DNA of 64,000 bases from JAMHWF01 sp048500255 (lineage in GTDB: Bacteria; Pseudomonadota; Gammaproteobacteria; Burkholderiales; Burkholderiaceae_C): assembly GCA_048500255.1 (NCBI GenBank), contig JASNYH010000001.1:744001-808000 (forward strand), written 5' to 3'. The notes beneath the pieces are model-generated. The model worked only from the letters and a program-made list of their open reading frames with translations. It was not told the DNA's origin and searched no databases. How positions within the stretch are numbered: position 1 is the first letter of the stretch; every line of letters starts with the position of its first letter. Both the position numbers and the translations under genes were made by a program. Shown piece by piece: positions 49,723 to 58,787 of this stretch.

Positions 49723-50982
49723 TCACTGCCGCTGCCAGCCGGCCGCGAAGAAGGCGTCGGTGCCGTGCCGGTGCGGCCACAGGCGCAGGTTGCCTTCCGA
49801 CACGAGTTCACCCGCGCGCTCGACGTGGGCGCGCGCGAGCACGTCGGCCATGTCGAGCGGCTCGAAGTCGCGGTGCGCGTCGCCGAAGGCGCGCGCGATG
49901 TCTTCGTTCTCGTCGCGCAGCAGGCTGCAGGTGGCGTAGACGAGGCGCCCGCCCGCCTTCACCAGGCGCGCGGCGCCGGCCAGGATCGCCAGCTGGCGCG
50001 CGCACAGTTCGTCGAGCGACTGCGGCGTCTGGCGCCACTTGAGGTCGGGGTTGCGGCGCAGCGTGCCCAGGCCGGTGCACGGCGCATCGACGAGCACGCG
50101 GTCGATCTTGCCGGCCAGGCGCTTGACGCGCTCGTCGCGCTCGCCGGCGATCTGCGCCGGATAGACGTTCGACAGCCCACTGCGCGCCAGCCGCGGCTTG
50201 AGCGCAGCCAGGCGATGGCCCGAGGTGTCGAAGGCATAGAGCCGCCCCGTGTTGCGCATCGCCGCGCCGAGCGCCAGCGTCTTGCCGCCGGCGCCGGCGC
50301 AGAAGTCGACGACCATCTCGCCACGCTTGGCGTCGACGGCCAGCGCGAGCAGCTGGCTGCCCTCGTCCTGCACCTCGACCTCGCCGCGCACGAACGGCTC
50401 CAGCTTGTTGATCGCCGGTTTGCCGTCGACGCGCAAGCCCCACGGCGACCACGGAGTCGGCTCGGCCGCGACGCCGGCCGCCTGCAGCGTGGCGCGCACT
50501 TCGTCGCGCCTGGCCTTCAGCGTGTTCACGCGCAGGTCGAGCGGCGCCGGCTCGTTCAGGCTCTCGACGAGCGGCCAGAAGTCGGTGTCGCCCAGCGCGG
50601 CGCGCAGCCGATCGGCGAGCCAGTCGGGCAGGTTGTGGCGCAGCTTGTCCGGCAGCGTCGCACGGTCGACGGCCTGCACGCGCGCCAGCCACTGCTGCTC
50701 GGCGTCGTCGAGCGCGGCGCGCAGGAAGGCGGCATTGCCCCGCCAGCCGAGGATGGCCAAGCGCCGCTCGAGCGGGCCGCTGCCCGACTGCGCCAGGTGC
50801 TGCAGCAGCAGGCGCCGGCGCAGCACGGCATACGTCGTTTCGGCCAGCGTGTGGCGCTCGCGGGGCCCCAGCGCGCGGTGCTGGCGGAAGAACTCGGAGA
50901 CGACGCTGTCGGCCGGTTGCTGCAGCCTGAGCACGCGGCGCAGCAGATCGGTGGCGAGGTCGAGCAGCGCGTGGGGATGCAT
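49723..50982 (-). CDS. rsmB: 16S rRNA (cytosine-967-C5)-methyltransferase-like RsmB
   Basis: 419 residues. A NusB-like N-terminal RNA-binding region is followed by a SAM-dependent m5C methyltransferase: VDFCAGAGGKTLALGA (SAM loop), VLVDAPCTGLGTLRRNPD with the PC motif and catalytic Cys, and VYATCSLLRDENED with the second Cys (about 365). Modifies 16S rRNA. Length and order fit RsmB more than RsmF. The gene starts 61 bp after the purN stop, so possibly co-transcribed. Confidence 0.9.
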   Translation of the reverse strand: MHPHALLDLATDLLRRVLRLQQPADSVVSEFFRQHRALGPRERHTLAETTYAVLRRRLLLQHLAQSGSGPLERRLAILGWRGNAAFLRAALDDAEQQWLARVQAVDRATLPDKLRHNLPDWLADRLRAALGDTDFWPLVESLNEPAPLDLRVNTLKARRDEVRATLQAAGVAAEPTPWSPWGLRVDGKPAINKLEPFVRGEVEVQDEGSQLLALAVDAKRGEMVVDFCAGAGGKTLALGAAMRNTGRLYAFDTSGHRLAALKPRLARSGLSNVYPAQIAGERDERVKRLAGKIDRVLVDAPCTGLGTLRRNPDLKWRQTPQSLDELCARQLAILAGAARLVKAGGRLVYATCSLLRDENEDIARAFGDAHRDFEPLDMADVLARAHVERAGELVSEGNLRLWPHRHGTDAFFAAGWQRQ

Positions 50983-51043
50983 GGCGGCGGAGGTCGTCGG
51001 GCCGGGCCCGGGAGCATCGGAAGGCGGGAATGCGACGGCGTGG

Positions 51044-51682
51044 TCAGGCCGATTCGGGCAGCAGCAGCTGCGACTCGCCGCGGCGGTGCGCCACGATGCC
51101 GCCGGCGAACTCCAGCTCGCCGTCGACGAACCAGCGCAGCGCGCGCGGATAGATGACGTGCTCGCGCGCGAGCACGCGCGCCGCGAGCGTGTCCTCGGTG
51201 TCGCCCGGCAGCACCGGCACGACGGCCTGCGCGACGATCGGCCCGTGGTCGAGCTGCGGCGTCACCAGGTGCACCGTCGCGCCGGCGAGCTTGCAGCCGG
51301 CCTCGAGGGCGCGCCGGTGCGTGTGCAGACCGGGGAACAGCGGCAGCAGCGACGGATGGATATTGAAGATGCGCCCGGCGTAGCGCGCCACGCAGGCGTC
51401 GCCGAGGATGCGCATGAACCCGGCCAGCGCCACGGCGTCGGGTTCGTGGGCGTCGATCGCGTCGGCCAGCGCCGCGTCGAAGCGGCTGCGTTCGTCGTAG
51501 GCGCGATGGTCGACGACCGCCGTGGCGATGCCGTGCGCCGCGGCAAACGCGAGCCCGGCGGCGTCGGCGCGGTTGCTGATCACGGCGGCGACGCGCGCGT
51601 TCCAGCGCTCGGTGGCGCAGGCGCGCACGATGGCCTCCATGTTGCTGCCGCGGCCCGAGATGAGGAGGACAATGCGCTTCAT
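51044..51682 (-). CDS. purN: Phosphoribosylglycinamide formyltransferase
   Basis: 212 residues. Formylates GAR in purine synthesis with 10-formyl-THF. MKRIVLLISGRGSNMEAIV, then VALAGFMRILGDACVARYAGRIFNIHPSLLPLFPG read in order, with the catalytic Asn-His-Asp set (N in FNIHPS, H in NIHPS, D in TPQLDHGPIVAQ, about residues 105-142). TACACT lies 9 nt before the ATG. Divergent from trpS. Confidence 0.96.
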   Translation of the reverse strand: MKRIVLLISGRGSNMEAIVRACATERWNARVAAVISNRADAAGLAFAAAHGIATAVVDHRAYDERSRFDAALADAIDAHEPDAVALAGFMRILGDACVARYAGRIFNIHPSLLPLFPGLHTHRRALEAGCKLAGATVHLVTPQLDHGPIVAQAVVPVLPGDTEDTLAARVLAREHVIYPRALRWFVDGELEFAGGIVAHRRGESQLLLPESA

Positions 51683-51691
51683 CGGACGCGC

Positions 51692-51697
51692 AGTGTA
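51692..51697 (-). promoter_or_regulatory. -10-like hexamer TACACT for purN
   Basis: Ends 9 nt before the purN ATG; predicted leader 3 nt. Confidence 0.45.
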
Positions 51698-51782
51698 GCG
51701 GCGGGGACACTCGGTACCCTCCGCACTGCACGCTCCGGGATGAGCGCGTGGGGGCGGCCCGGTGCGCTCATCGCCCGCCTCC

Positions 51783-51788
51783 TACAAT
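51783..51788 (+). promoter_or_regulatory. -10-like hexamer TACAAT for trpS
   Basis: Predicted start near 51795, leader about 23 nt. About 90 bp from the divergent purN hexamer. Confidence 0.48.
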
Positions 51789-51817
51789 GCGCGCCTTCCC
51801 GAGCGCCTGCATCCGCC

Positions 51818-53125
51818 ATGACCGAACGCGTCCTCACCGGCATCACGACCACCGGCACGCCCCACCTCGGCAACTACGTCGGCGCGATCCGCCCGGCGGT
51901 GGTGGCGAGCCGCCAGCCCGGCGTCGAGAGCTTCCTGTTCCTCGCCGACTACCACGCGCTGATCAAGTGCGACGACCCGGCGCGCATCGGCCGCTCGCGC
52001 CTCGAGATTGCCGCGACCTGGCTGGCCGCCGGGCTCGACCCCGAGCGCGTCGTCTTCTACCGCCAGAGCGACATCCCGGAGACGCCCGAGCTGACGTGGC
52101 TGCTGACCTGCATCACGCCCAAGGGGCTCATGAACCGCGCCCACGCCTACAAGGCGGCGACCGACGTCAACGCCGAGGCCGGCGACGAGCTCGACGCCGG
52201 CGTGAGCATGGGCCTGTTCAGCTATCCGATCCTGATGGCCGCTGACATCCTGCTGTTCAATGCGCACCGCGTGCCGGTCGGCCGCGACCAGGTGCAGCAC
52301 ATCGAGATGGCACGCGACATCGCACAGCGCTTCAACCACCTGTTCGGCGCCGGGCGCGATCTCTTCGTGCTGCCCCAGGCCGAGGTCGACGACAGTGTCG
52401 CGATGCTGCCCGGCCTCGACGGGCGCAAGATGTCGAAGAGCTACGACAACACGATCCCGCTGTTCGAGGGCGGCACCAAGGCGCTGAAGGAGGCCGTCGC
52501 GCGCATCGTCACCGACTCGCGCCTGCCGGGCGAGCCCAAGGACGTCGACGGCTCGCACCTCGTGACGATCCACGACGCCTTCGCCGACGCCGCCGCGCGC
52601 GAGGCCTTCCGCGCCGACCTGCGCGAAGGCCTCGGCTGGGGCGAGGCCAAGCAGCGCCTCGTGGCGCTGATCGAGTCGCAGCTCGCGCCGATGCGCGAGC
52701 GCTACGCCGGACTGATCGCGCATCCCGAGCGTATCGAGGAGGTGCTGCAGGAAGGCGCGCGCAAGGCGCGCGCCGTCGCCAGGCCCTTCCTCGCCGAACT
52801 GCGCCACGCCGTGGGGCTGCGGCCGATGGTCGCCGGCGCGCCCGCCAGCGCCAAGGCGCAGCGCGGCATCGACAAGTCGGCCGCCCCGGTGTTCAAGCAG
52901 TACCAGGAGAACGGCCTGTTCCTGTTCAAGCTGTCGACGCCGCAGAACAAGCTGCTGCTGCAGAGCACGGCGCTGGCCGATCCGCGCGAGGCCGGCCGCT
53001 GGGTCAAGCGGCTGAAGACGGAAGGCGCCGCCGCGCTCGACGGCGCGCCGATCGCGTGGGGCGAGAGCGCCGACCGCGCGACCGTCGAGGCCGCGCTGAC
53101 GGAACTGGTGGCAGCCAATCTCTGA
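51818..53125 (+). CDS. trpS: Tryptophanyl-tRNA synthetase
   Basis: 435 residues. Class I synthetase. HIGH-like TTGTPHLGNYVGAI (about residue 10), DVNAEAGDELDAGVSMGLFSYPILMAADILL, VGRDQVQHIEMARDIA and an exact KMSKS (in GRKMSKSYDN, about 200). Roughly 90 residues longer than the compact bacterial enzyme (about 340); the C-terminal extension FKQYQENGLFLFKL and following is seen in betaproteobacterial homologues as I recall. First of a group with the DUF1289 gene and MATE gene. Confidence 0.95.
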   Translation: MTERVLTGITTTGTPHLGNYVGAIRPAVVASRQPGVESFLFLADYHALIKCDDPARIGRSRLEIAATWLAAGLDPERVVFYRQSDIPETPELTWLLTCITPKGLMNRAHAYKAATDVNAEAGDELDAGVSMGLFSYPILMAADILLFNAHRVPVGRDQVQHIEMARDIAQRFNHLFGAGRDLFVLPQAEVDDSVAMLPGLDGRKMSKSYDNTIPLFEGGTKALKEAVARIVTDSRLPGEPKDVDGSHLVTIHDAFADAAAREAFRADLREGLGWGEAKQRLVALIESQLAPMRERYAGLIAHPERIEEVLQEGARKARAVARPFLAELRHAVGLRPMVAGAPASAKAQRGIDKSAAPVFKQYQENGLFLFKLSTPQNKLLLQSTALADPREAGRWVKRLKTEGAAALDGAPIAWGESADRATVEAALTELVAANL

Positions 53126-53133
53126 GCCCGCCG

Positions 53134-53550
53134 ATGGCCGGCGTCCACATCACCGACATCGAGGCCGCGATCAACTGGTGGCGCGAGCGTTCGCCGTCGC
53201 CCGACGGCGTCGCGGCCTGCGCCGAGGTGCGCGCGCTCGCCGAGGTCTATGCGCGGCTCGTCTATGCGCACGAGGCCGAGCTCGACGAGCGCGCCCTGCC
53301 CTCCGCGGCCCGCGACGCCTGGCTCGCCTGGTACGCGACGACGCCCGACGCGCCGTGCATCGCGATCTGCTCGACCAGCCAGGGCGACGAGGTCTGCAAG
53401 GGCTGCGGCCGCACCTTCGACGAGGTGCAATGCTGGCCGGCCATGACGCCGGCCGAGAAGCGCGCCACCTGGCGCCGCATCACGCTCGAGGGCACGGCGC
53501 TGCGCTTCAACCGCTACGCCGAACGCGCCGGCGCCGAGGGCGGCGCTTGA
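53134..53550 (+). CDS. DUF3717/DUF1289 small cysteine-motif protein
   Basis: 138 residues. The N-terminal part (HITDIEAAINWWRER) matches DUF3717, the C-terminal part DUF1289: CIAICSTSQGDEVCKGCGRTFDEVQCW has the conserved C-x3-C-x7-C-x2-C pattern, probably a metal or iron-sulfur site. Function unknown. Begins 8 bp after trpS and overlaps the MATE start, so part of that operon. Confidence 0.8.
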   Translation: MAGVHITDIEAAINWWRERSPSPDGVAACAEVRALAEVYARLVYAHEAELDERALPSAARDAWLAWYATTPDAPCIAICSTSQGDEVCKGCGRTFDEVQCWPAMTPAEKRATWRRITLEGTALRFNRYAERAGAEGGA

Positions 53551-54965
53551 GTGCAGCCGCTGCCGGCGCGCCCGACGCAGCGGGCGTGTGGGCGAGCGCG
53601 CGGCGCATCGTGCCGCTGGCCTGGCCGGTGTTCGTCGGCCAGGTCGCGGTGCTCGCCTTCAGCACCGTCGACACGCTGCTCGTCGCGCGCCATTCGTCGC
53701 TCGACCTTGCCGCGCTGGCCGTCGGCGCGGCGGCCTACATCACCGTCTTCATCGGCTTCATGGGCGTCGTGCTCGCCGTCGGACCGATCGTCGGCCAGCT
53801 CTACGGCGCGCAGCGCCATGCCGACGCAGGCCGCCAGGTCCATCAGGCCGTGTGGGTCGCGCTCGGGCTGGCGCTCGCGGGCGGGCTGCTGCTCGCCTTC
53901 CCCTACCCCTTCCTCACGCTCGCGCGCGCCGGCCCCGAGGTCGCGCCGCGCGTGCGCGGCTACCTGCTCGCGCTGGCGTTCTCGCTGCCGGCGGCGCTGC
54001 TGTTCTCCGTCTACCGCGGCTTCAACACGGCGCTGGCGCGGCCCAAGGCCGTGATGGCACTGCAGCTCGGCGGGCTCGCGCTCAAGGTGCCGCTGTCGGC
54101 GCTGCTCGTGTTCGGCGTCGCGCTGCCCACGCCGTTCGGCGAGTGGCGGCTGCCGGCGCTGGGCGTCGTCGGCTGCGGGATCGCGACATGCATCGTGATG
54201 TGGACGCAGGCGCTCGCCGCCTACGTGGTACTGCGGCGCGATGCCTTCTATGCGCCGTTCGCGCTCTCCGGGCGCGGCCTGCACCGCCCCGACCCGCCGG
54301 CGCTGCGCAAGCAGCTGCGCCTGGGCGTGCCGATGGGGCTGTCGATCCTGATCGAAGTGACCGGCTTCAGCTTCATGGCGATCTTCATCGCGCGGCTCGG
54401 CCACACACCCGTCGCCGGCCACCAGATCGCCTCCAACCTCGTCGCGCTGCTGTACATGATGCCGCTGGCGCTGGCCAACGCGACGAGCGCGCTGGTCGCG
54501 CAACGCATCGGCGCCGGCGACCGCCGCGACGCGCGGCGCCTCGGCTGGCACGGCATGGCGATCGCCGTCGGCGCGGCGGCGCTGCTGGGCAGCGCCGTCT
54601 TCCTCGCGCGCGAAGGCGTCGTCGGCCTGTACACGCGCGACGCGGCAGTCGTCGCGGCAGCACTGCCGCTGGTCGCCTGGGTGGCGCTGTTCCACACGGC
54701 CGATGCGGCGCAGGCGATGGCGTCGTTCGTGCTGCGCGCACACCACATCGCGACGCTGCCGCTCGTGATCTATGCCGCCGCAATCTGGGGCATCGGCCTG
54801 GCGGGCGGCTATGCGCTCGCGTTCGACCTGCTGCCGTGGTCGTGGCCGGCGCTGCACGGCGCGCGCGGCTTCTGGGCCGCCGCCACCGCGGGGCTCGTCG
54901 TCGCGGGGTCGGGCCTCGCCGCGCTGCTCGCCTGGGTGCTGCGCCGCGAGGCGCTCACGCGCTGA
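53547..54965 (+). CDS. MATE family efflux transporter
   Basis: 472 residues, twelve membrane helices in two halves. VPLAWPVFVGQVAVLAFSTVDTLLVAR opens the first half, and IGFMGVVLAVGPIVGQLYGA and LPLVAWVALFHTADAAQAM are MATE-like (NorM group). Exports drugs or cations using Na+ or H+. No ATG is near the start; a TTG at 53547 overlaps the upstream stop as TTGA and gives a 14-residue lead before WASARRIVPLAWP. A GTG at 53586 is an alternative. Stop is 11 bp from the convergent sensor kinase. Confidence 0.88.
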   Translation: MSAAAAGAPDAAGVWASARRIVPLAWPVFVGQVAVLAFSTVDTLLVARHSSLDLAALAVGAAAYITVFIGFMGVVLAVGPIVGQLYGAQRHADAGRQVHQAVWVALGLALAGGLLLAFPYPFLTLARAGPEVAPRVRGYLLALAFSLPAALLFSVYRGFNTALARPKAVMALQLGGLALKVPLSALLVFGVALPTPFGEWRLPALGVVGCGIATCIVMWTQALAAYVVLRRDAFYAPFALSGRGLHRPDPPALRKQLRLGVPMGLSILIEVTGFSFMAIFIARLGHTPVAGHQIASNLVALLYMMPLALANATSALVAQRIGAGDRRDARRLGWHGMAIAVGAAALLGSAVFLAREGVVGLYTRDAAVVAAALPLVAWVALFHTADAAQAMASFVLRAHHIATLPLVIYAAAIWGIGLAGGYALAFDLLPWSWPALHGARGFWAAATAGLVVAGSGLAALLAWVLRREALTR

Positions 54966-54976
54966 CGCAGCGCCGG

Positions 54977-56320
54977 TCAGCGCGGCAGCGTGATCACGAA
55001 CACGCTGCCGCCGCCGGCGCGCGGTTCGCAGCGCACCTCGCCGCGGTGCGCACGCGCGATCTGGCGCACCAGGCTCAGCCCGAGCCCGACGCCGCCGGCG
55101 TGCTCGGCGTGCCCGGCGAGGCGGTAGAACGGCTCGAAGATGCGCTCGCGCTCGCCCTCCGGCACGCCGGGGCCGCGATCGGCGACGCGCAGTTGCACGT
55201 CGCCCGCGCCGGCCGCGAGGCTCACCTCGGGCGGCTCGGCGCCGCCGTAGCGCTGCGCGTTCTCGAGCAGGTTGCGCAGCGCGCGGCGCAGCAGCCGCTC
55301 GTCGCCCTGCACGACGACATCGTCACCGCCGACGACGGCGTTGAAGCGCGATGCCTCCTCGGCCGCCAGCGGCAGCAGCGCGACGCGCTCGCGCGGATCG
55401 GGCGCGTCGCGCCGCGCGTCGAGGCGGCTGGCGAGCAGCACCTCTTCGACCAGCGCGTCGAGCTCGCGGATGTCGCGCTCGATCTCCGCCTTGAGCCGCT
55501 CGCGCGACTCGGCGCCCGCCGTCTCCAGCAGCGACAGTGCCATCTTCAGCCGCGCCAGGGGCGAGCGCAGCTCGTGCGATGCATTGGCCAGCAGGTTGCG
55601 GTGCGATGCGACGAGCGCCTCGATGCGCTCGGCCGCGCGGTTGAAGCTCGTCGCCAGCGCGGCCACCTCGTCGCGCCCGCTCGCGTCGACCCGGTGGCTC
55701 AGCTGCCCGGCGCCGAAGGCCTCGACGCCGCGCTGCAGCGCCTCGAGCCGGCGCGTCAGCCGGCGTACCACGGGCCAGGCGCCGATCGCGACGGCGAAGA
55801 ACAGCACGACGAGCGCAACGACGAGGCCGACGCCTCCGCCCGGCACCATCCAGCGCGGCGCGCCGGACCACGGAGGCGGGGGCGGCGGCGCGCGGCCGCC
55901 GTGGCGCTCGGCCGCGGCGGCGCGCAACGCGCCGGGGGCGCGCGCGATCCACAGCGAGCGGCCGTCCGACAGCGGCAGCCGCACGGCGCGCGGCGGCGGT
56001 CCGCCGAAGTCGGCCTCCCGTCGGGCGTAGCTCTCCGACGCCGCGATGCGTCGCCCGCGTGGGTCGTCGAGCGCCAGCGGCAGACGCAGCCGGTGCGACC
56101 ACTCGGCCAGCGCCGCCGCCTGCTCGGCGTCGGACGCGGCCGCCGGCGGCAGGCTGTTCTCGATCAGCGCGGCCCAGCCGCCGGCGCGCTCGCTCCACGC
56201 GGCATGCACCGTCTCGCGCTCGCGCTCCACGTTCTGCTGGAACAGCCAGCCCGCGGCGAGCGCGAACAGCAGCAGCACCGCGACGACGGTGAGGTAGATG
56301 CGCAGGTACAGGTTCTTCAT
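54977..56320 (-). CDS. Sensor histidine kinase, CpxA-like
   Basis: 447 residues. Membrane helices (about 8-26 and 160-183) flank a periplasmic sensor of about 130 residues with a proline-rich run just before the second helix. Then HAMP, HisKA (NLLANASHELRSPLARLKMAL, His about 249) and HATPase (NLLENAQRYGGAEPPEV, DRGPGVP, GGVGLGLSLVRQIARAH). Last gene of a spy/cpxP-like, regulator, kinase operon, coupled to the regulator by ATGA. Together they form a probable envelope-stress two-component system. Confidence 0.88.
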   Translation of the reverse strand: MKNLYLRIYLTVVAVLLLFALAAGWLFQQNVERERETVHAAWSERAGGWAALIENSLPPAAASDAEQAAALAEWSHRLRLPLALDDPRGRRIAASESYARREADFGGPPPRAVRLPLSDGRSLWIARAPGALRAAAAERHGGRAPPPPPPWSGAPRWMVPGGGVGLVVALVVLFFAVAIGAWPVVRRLTRRLEALQRGVEAFGAGQLSHRVDASGRDEVAALATSFNRAAERIEALVASHRNLLANASHELRSPLARLKMALSLLETAGAESRERLKAEIERDIRELDALVEEVLLASRLDARRDAPDPRERVALLPLAAEEASRFNAVVGGDDVVVQGDERLLRRALRNLLENAQRYGGAEPPEVSLAAGAGDVQLRVADRGPGVPEGERERIFEPFYRLAGHAEHAGGVGLGLSLVRQIARAHRGEVRCEPRAGGGSVFVITLPR

Positions 56321-57033
56321 GCCGCGTCGTCGGCGTCCTGCTTGCGCGCGAACAGGTAGCCCGCGCCGCGCACCGTCAGCACGCGGCGCGGCGCCTTCGG
56401 GTCGTCCTCGATGGCGGCGCGGATGCGCGAGATGTGGACGTCGATGCTGCGGTCGAAGGCTTCGAGCGGGTGGCCCTTCAACGCGTCCATGATCTGGTCG
56501 CGCGACAACACGCGCCCCGGGCTGCGTGCCAGCACGACGAGCAGGTCGAACTGATGGCTCGTCAGCTCGCAGGGCTGGCCGTCGAGCCGCGCGACGCGCG
56601 CGCCGAGGTCGATCTCGAGGCGGCCGAAGCGCAGCACCTCGTCGCCCGCGGGCTGCGGCTGCGCGCGGCGCAGCAGCGCCTTGACGCGCGCCAGCAGCTC
56701 GCGCGGCTCGAACGGCTTGGGCAGGTAGTCGTCGGCGCCGAGCTCGAGGCCGACGACGCGGTCGAGCGGCTCGCCGCGCGCCGTCAGCATCAGCAGCGGC
56801 AGCTGGCGCGTGCGCGCGTCGACGCGGAGCTCGCGGCAGAGATCGAGGCCGTCGCCGTCGGGCAGCATCAGGTCGAGCAGCAGCGCGTCGTACCGCGCGG
56901 CGTGCAGCCGCTCGCGGCCTGCAGCGAGCGAGCCGGCCGCGTCGACGGCATAGCCCGCGCCGCGCAGGTAGTCGCCGACCATCGTCGTCAGGCGCGTGTC
57001 GTCGTCGATCAGCAGCAGGCGGGCGGTGGTCAT
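56317..57033 (-). CDS. OmpR-family response regulator, CpxR-like
   Basis: 238 residues. Receiver domain LLLIDDDTRLTTMVGDYL, phosphoacceptor Asp in LLLDLMLPDGDG (about 54), switch Thr in LLMLTARGEPLDR and Lys in DDYLPKPFEPREL. The winged helix FDRSIDVHISRIRAAIEDD and TVRGAGYLFAR follows. GLELGADDYLPKPF matches E. coli CpxR closely. A CpxR-like site upstream of the operon (57738-57752) agrees. ATG at 57033 is chosen over a start 12 codons upstream that is not conserved. Confidence 0.9.
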   Translation of the reverse strand: MTTARLLLIDDDTRLTTMVGDYLRGAGYAVDAAGSLAAGRERLHAARYDALLLDLMLPDGDGLDLCRELRVDARTRQLPLLMLTARGEPLDRVVGLELGADDYLPKPFEPRELLARVKALLRRAQPQPAGDEVLRFGRLEIDLGARVARLDGQPCELTSHQFDLLVVLARSPGRVLSRDQIMDALKGHPLEAFDRSIDVHISRIRAAIEDDPKAPRRVLTVRGAGYLFARKQDADDAA

Positions 57034-57121
57034 GGCGCGTGCGGGGTCGGCATCGGGCCGGCACAGCATAAACGCGCGGCCCGCGCGCCTGCCGTGCCGG
57101 CCCGCAGGCCGCGGCGTCCCG

Positions 57122-57655
57122 TCAGTTCGCCGGGGGCGCGAGCTGCTGGCGTTCGCGTCGGTGGCGCTCGGCCATCTCGCGCCGCTGCTTCATGCGCTCG
57201 GCCAGCTTGGCGCGCTGCTCGGGCGTCAGCACGCGGCTGGCATCGAGCATGGCCTGCGTCATGCGGCGCGACGCCTGGTCGTGCTGCTGCAGCATCTGCT
57301 GGCGCAGCGCCTCCACGGCGGCGGCGTCGACCGTCGGCTGCGAGAACAGCTGCACCTGGCGCTCGCGCAGCGTGCGCGAGGCTTCGCGCTGCTGCTTCAG
57401 GTCGGTCGCTGCGCTCTGCATGATCTGGCGGATCTGCGCGCGCTGGTCGTCGGTGGCGTCGATGCCGCGCAGCATGCGGTCGGCGATCCACGGCGCGTGT
57501 TCACCGCCCATGCCGCCATGGCCGCGGCCGCCCGGATGCGCCGAGGCCGACAGCGCGACGGCCGATGACAGCGCCAGCACCGTAGCGCCGATCAGCAGGC
57601 GCCAGCCGCCGGCGCGGCGGCCCGCCGGCGCGATGGAAAGGATTGCATTCGACAT
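57122..57655 (-). CDS. Spy/CpxP family periplasmic chaperone
   Basis: 177 residues. Signal region (about 15-40, LLIGATVLALSSAVALSASA) followed by a His/Gly-rich segment and an almost all-helical, Arg/Gln-rich body with the family's repeated L-T-x-x-Q motif (LTPEQRAKLAERM near 143; the first copy is degenerate as DATDDQRAQIRQIM). CpxP/Spy proteins chaperone misfolded periplasmic proteins and, for CpxP, inhibit CpxA. First of the three-gene operon; GAGGAG precedes the ATG. Located 89 bp before the regulator gene. Confidence 0.85.
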   Translation of the reverse strand: MSNAILSIAPAGRRAGGWRLLIGATVLALSSAVALSASAHPGGRGHGGMGGEHAPWIADRMLRGIDATDDQRAQIRQIMQSAATDLKQQREASRTLRERQVQLFSQPTVDAAAVEALRQQMLQQHDQASRRMTQAMLDASRVLTPEQRAKLAERMKQRREMAERHRRERQQLAPPAN

Positions 57656-57737
57656 CGTTCACTCCTCGTGGACACGGGGCCCGTTGCCCCACGCGATGCA
57701 TCGTCGGCGCGCGGCGTGAATCGCCGGTGGCGAGCGG

Positions 57738-57752
57738 GTAAAGATGTGTGAA
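57738..57752 (+). promoter_or_regulatory. CpxR-like box upstream of the spy/cpx operon
   Basis: GTAAA-GATGT-GTGAA matches the CpxR consensus GTAAA-N5-GTAAA at 9 of 10 fixed positions. It lies 82 bp upstream of the Spy/CpxP ATG and could also serve the divergent small gene at 57898. Confidence 0.5.
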
Positions 57753-57897
57753 TCGCGCCCACGCGCCGCGCTGCGCGGACGGCCCCTTCATCCGCAGGTG
57801 CATCGACCCGCGGTTGCGGGCTGGTACGGCGACGCGCAGCGCCTAGCATGGCTGGACCGAAGACCAGGGGCGACGCCGCCCCGGAGTGCAAGCCGAC

Positions 57898-58083
57898 ATG
57901 GAACCCGAACCGTCGAGCATCGAAGGTCTGGTGCGACTGCGCGCGACGCTGCGTGAAGCCGGCGAGCGCCTGCTCGACCTGCAGGAGCAGCTGATCGCGC
58001 TGCGCTATGCGATGCAACCCCACGACGACGCCGCCGTGCAGGAGGCGACCCACACCTGCATCGAGAAGGCGCACCGGCGCTGA
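57898..58083 (+). CDS. Small hypothetical protein
   Basis: 61 residues, mostly helical and acidic (SSIEGLVRLRATLREAGERL, LLDLQEQLIALRYAMQ), possibly a short coiled coil. No family recognised. Codon use matches neighbours and a GGAG lies upstream of the ATG; a GTG four codons earlier is possible. A TAGCAT hexamer at about 57844 may be its promoter. Sits divergent from the Cpx-like operon and 13 bp from the convergent DUF2726 gene. Could be a stress-induced partner, but this is only positional. Confidence 0.5.
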   Translation: MEPEPSSIEGLVRLRATLREAGERLLDLQEQLIALRYAMQPHDDAAVQEATHTCIEKAHRR

Positions 58084-58096
58084 CGCGCCGGCGCCG

Positions 58097-58591
58097 TCAG
58101 ACGGCGACGCGCACGCGCGGCATCGTCGCCGGCGCGCTCAACGACTGGAAGTCGCGCAGCACGTCCATCACGTCTGGCACGCCGTCGTAGCGCAGAACGC
58201 GGTAGCCGGCGCCTTCGAGCAGCGCGTCGCGCCGGCCGTCGAAGCTGCGCACGCCGCCCTGGCGGCCGTCGTCGATCGCGATCACGGCCAGCACTTCGAA
58301 CGAGCGCGTACACACGACGAAGTCGGCCACCTTGCGGTTGAAGGTGCTGCGCGTGGCACGGTCGCGCGCCGTCAGCAGCGACGACAGCGCGACCTGCGCG
58401 AACACGAGGTGCTCGGGCAGGCACTGCACGAGGCGGTGATACGCCTGCTGCTGGCGCGGCGTGAGCGGGCGCCGGCGCACCGGCTTGTCGGGCGTGGCGG
58501 TGCGGCGGCGCCGGCGCTGCATCAGCGCTGCGCCGACGAACACGGCCAGCGCGAGCAGCGCGACCGCGGACACGAACAGCAGCGTCGTCAT
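58097..58591 (-). CDS. DUF2726 protein, membrane-anchored
   Basis: 164 residues. One N-terminal membrane helix (about 4-24, LLFVSAVALLALAVFVGAAL) followed by a basic stretch (MQRRRRRTATPDKPVRRRPL), so N-out/C-in topology is likely. The soluble part, with FNRKVADFVVCTRSFEVLAVIAIDD and RRDALLEGAGYRVLRY, is DUF2726, distantly related to restriction-endonuclease-like/topoisomerase-associated domains. Function unknown. Initial ATG at 58591. Confidence 0.75.
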   Translation of the reverse strand: MTTLLFVSAVALLALAVFVGAALMQRRRRRTATPDKPVRRRPLTPRQQQAYHRLVQCLPEHLVFAQVALSSLLTARDRATRSTFNRKVADFVVCTRSFEVLAVIAIDDGRQGGVRSFDGRRDALLEGAGYRVLRYDGVPDVMDVLRDFQSLSAPATMPRVRVAV

Positions 58592-58787
58592 CGAGGCTCC
58601 GTCGTCAGGGTTGTGGTTGCGCGAATTGTCGCGGCGAGGCCGCGTGTCTTGGCGCAACGCCTGCAACGACCGGTTGCGGGGACACGCGCGCCGCGGCCCC
58701 GGATCACGGGATGGCGACGTGCAGGCACCGACGGCAAGCTGCGCGCACCGACGCGGGCCCCACCGCCACGCGCCTTCACGACACGAG

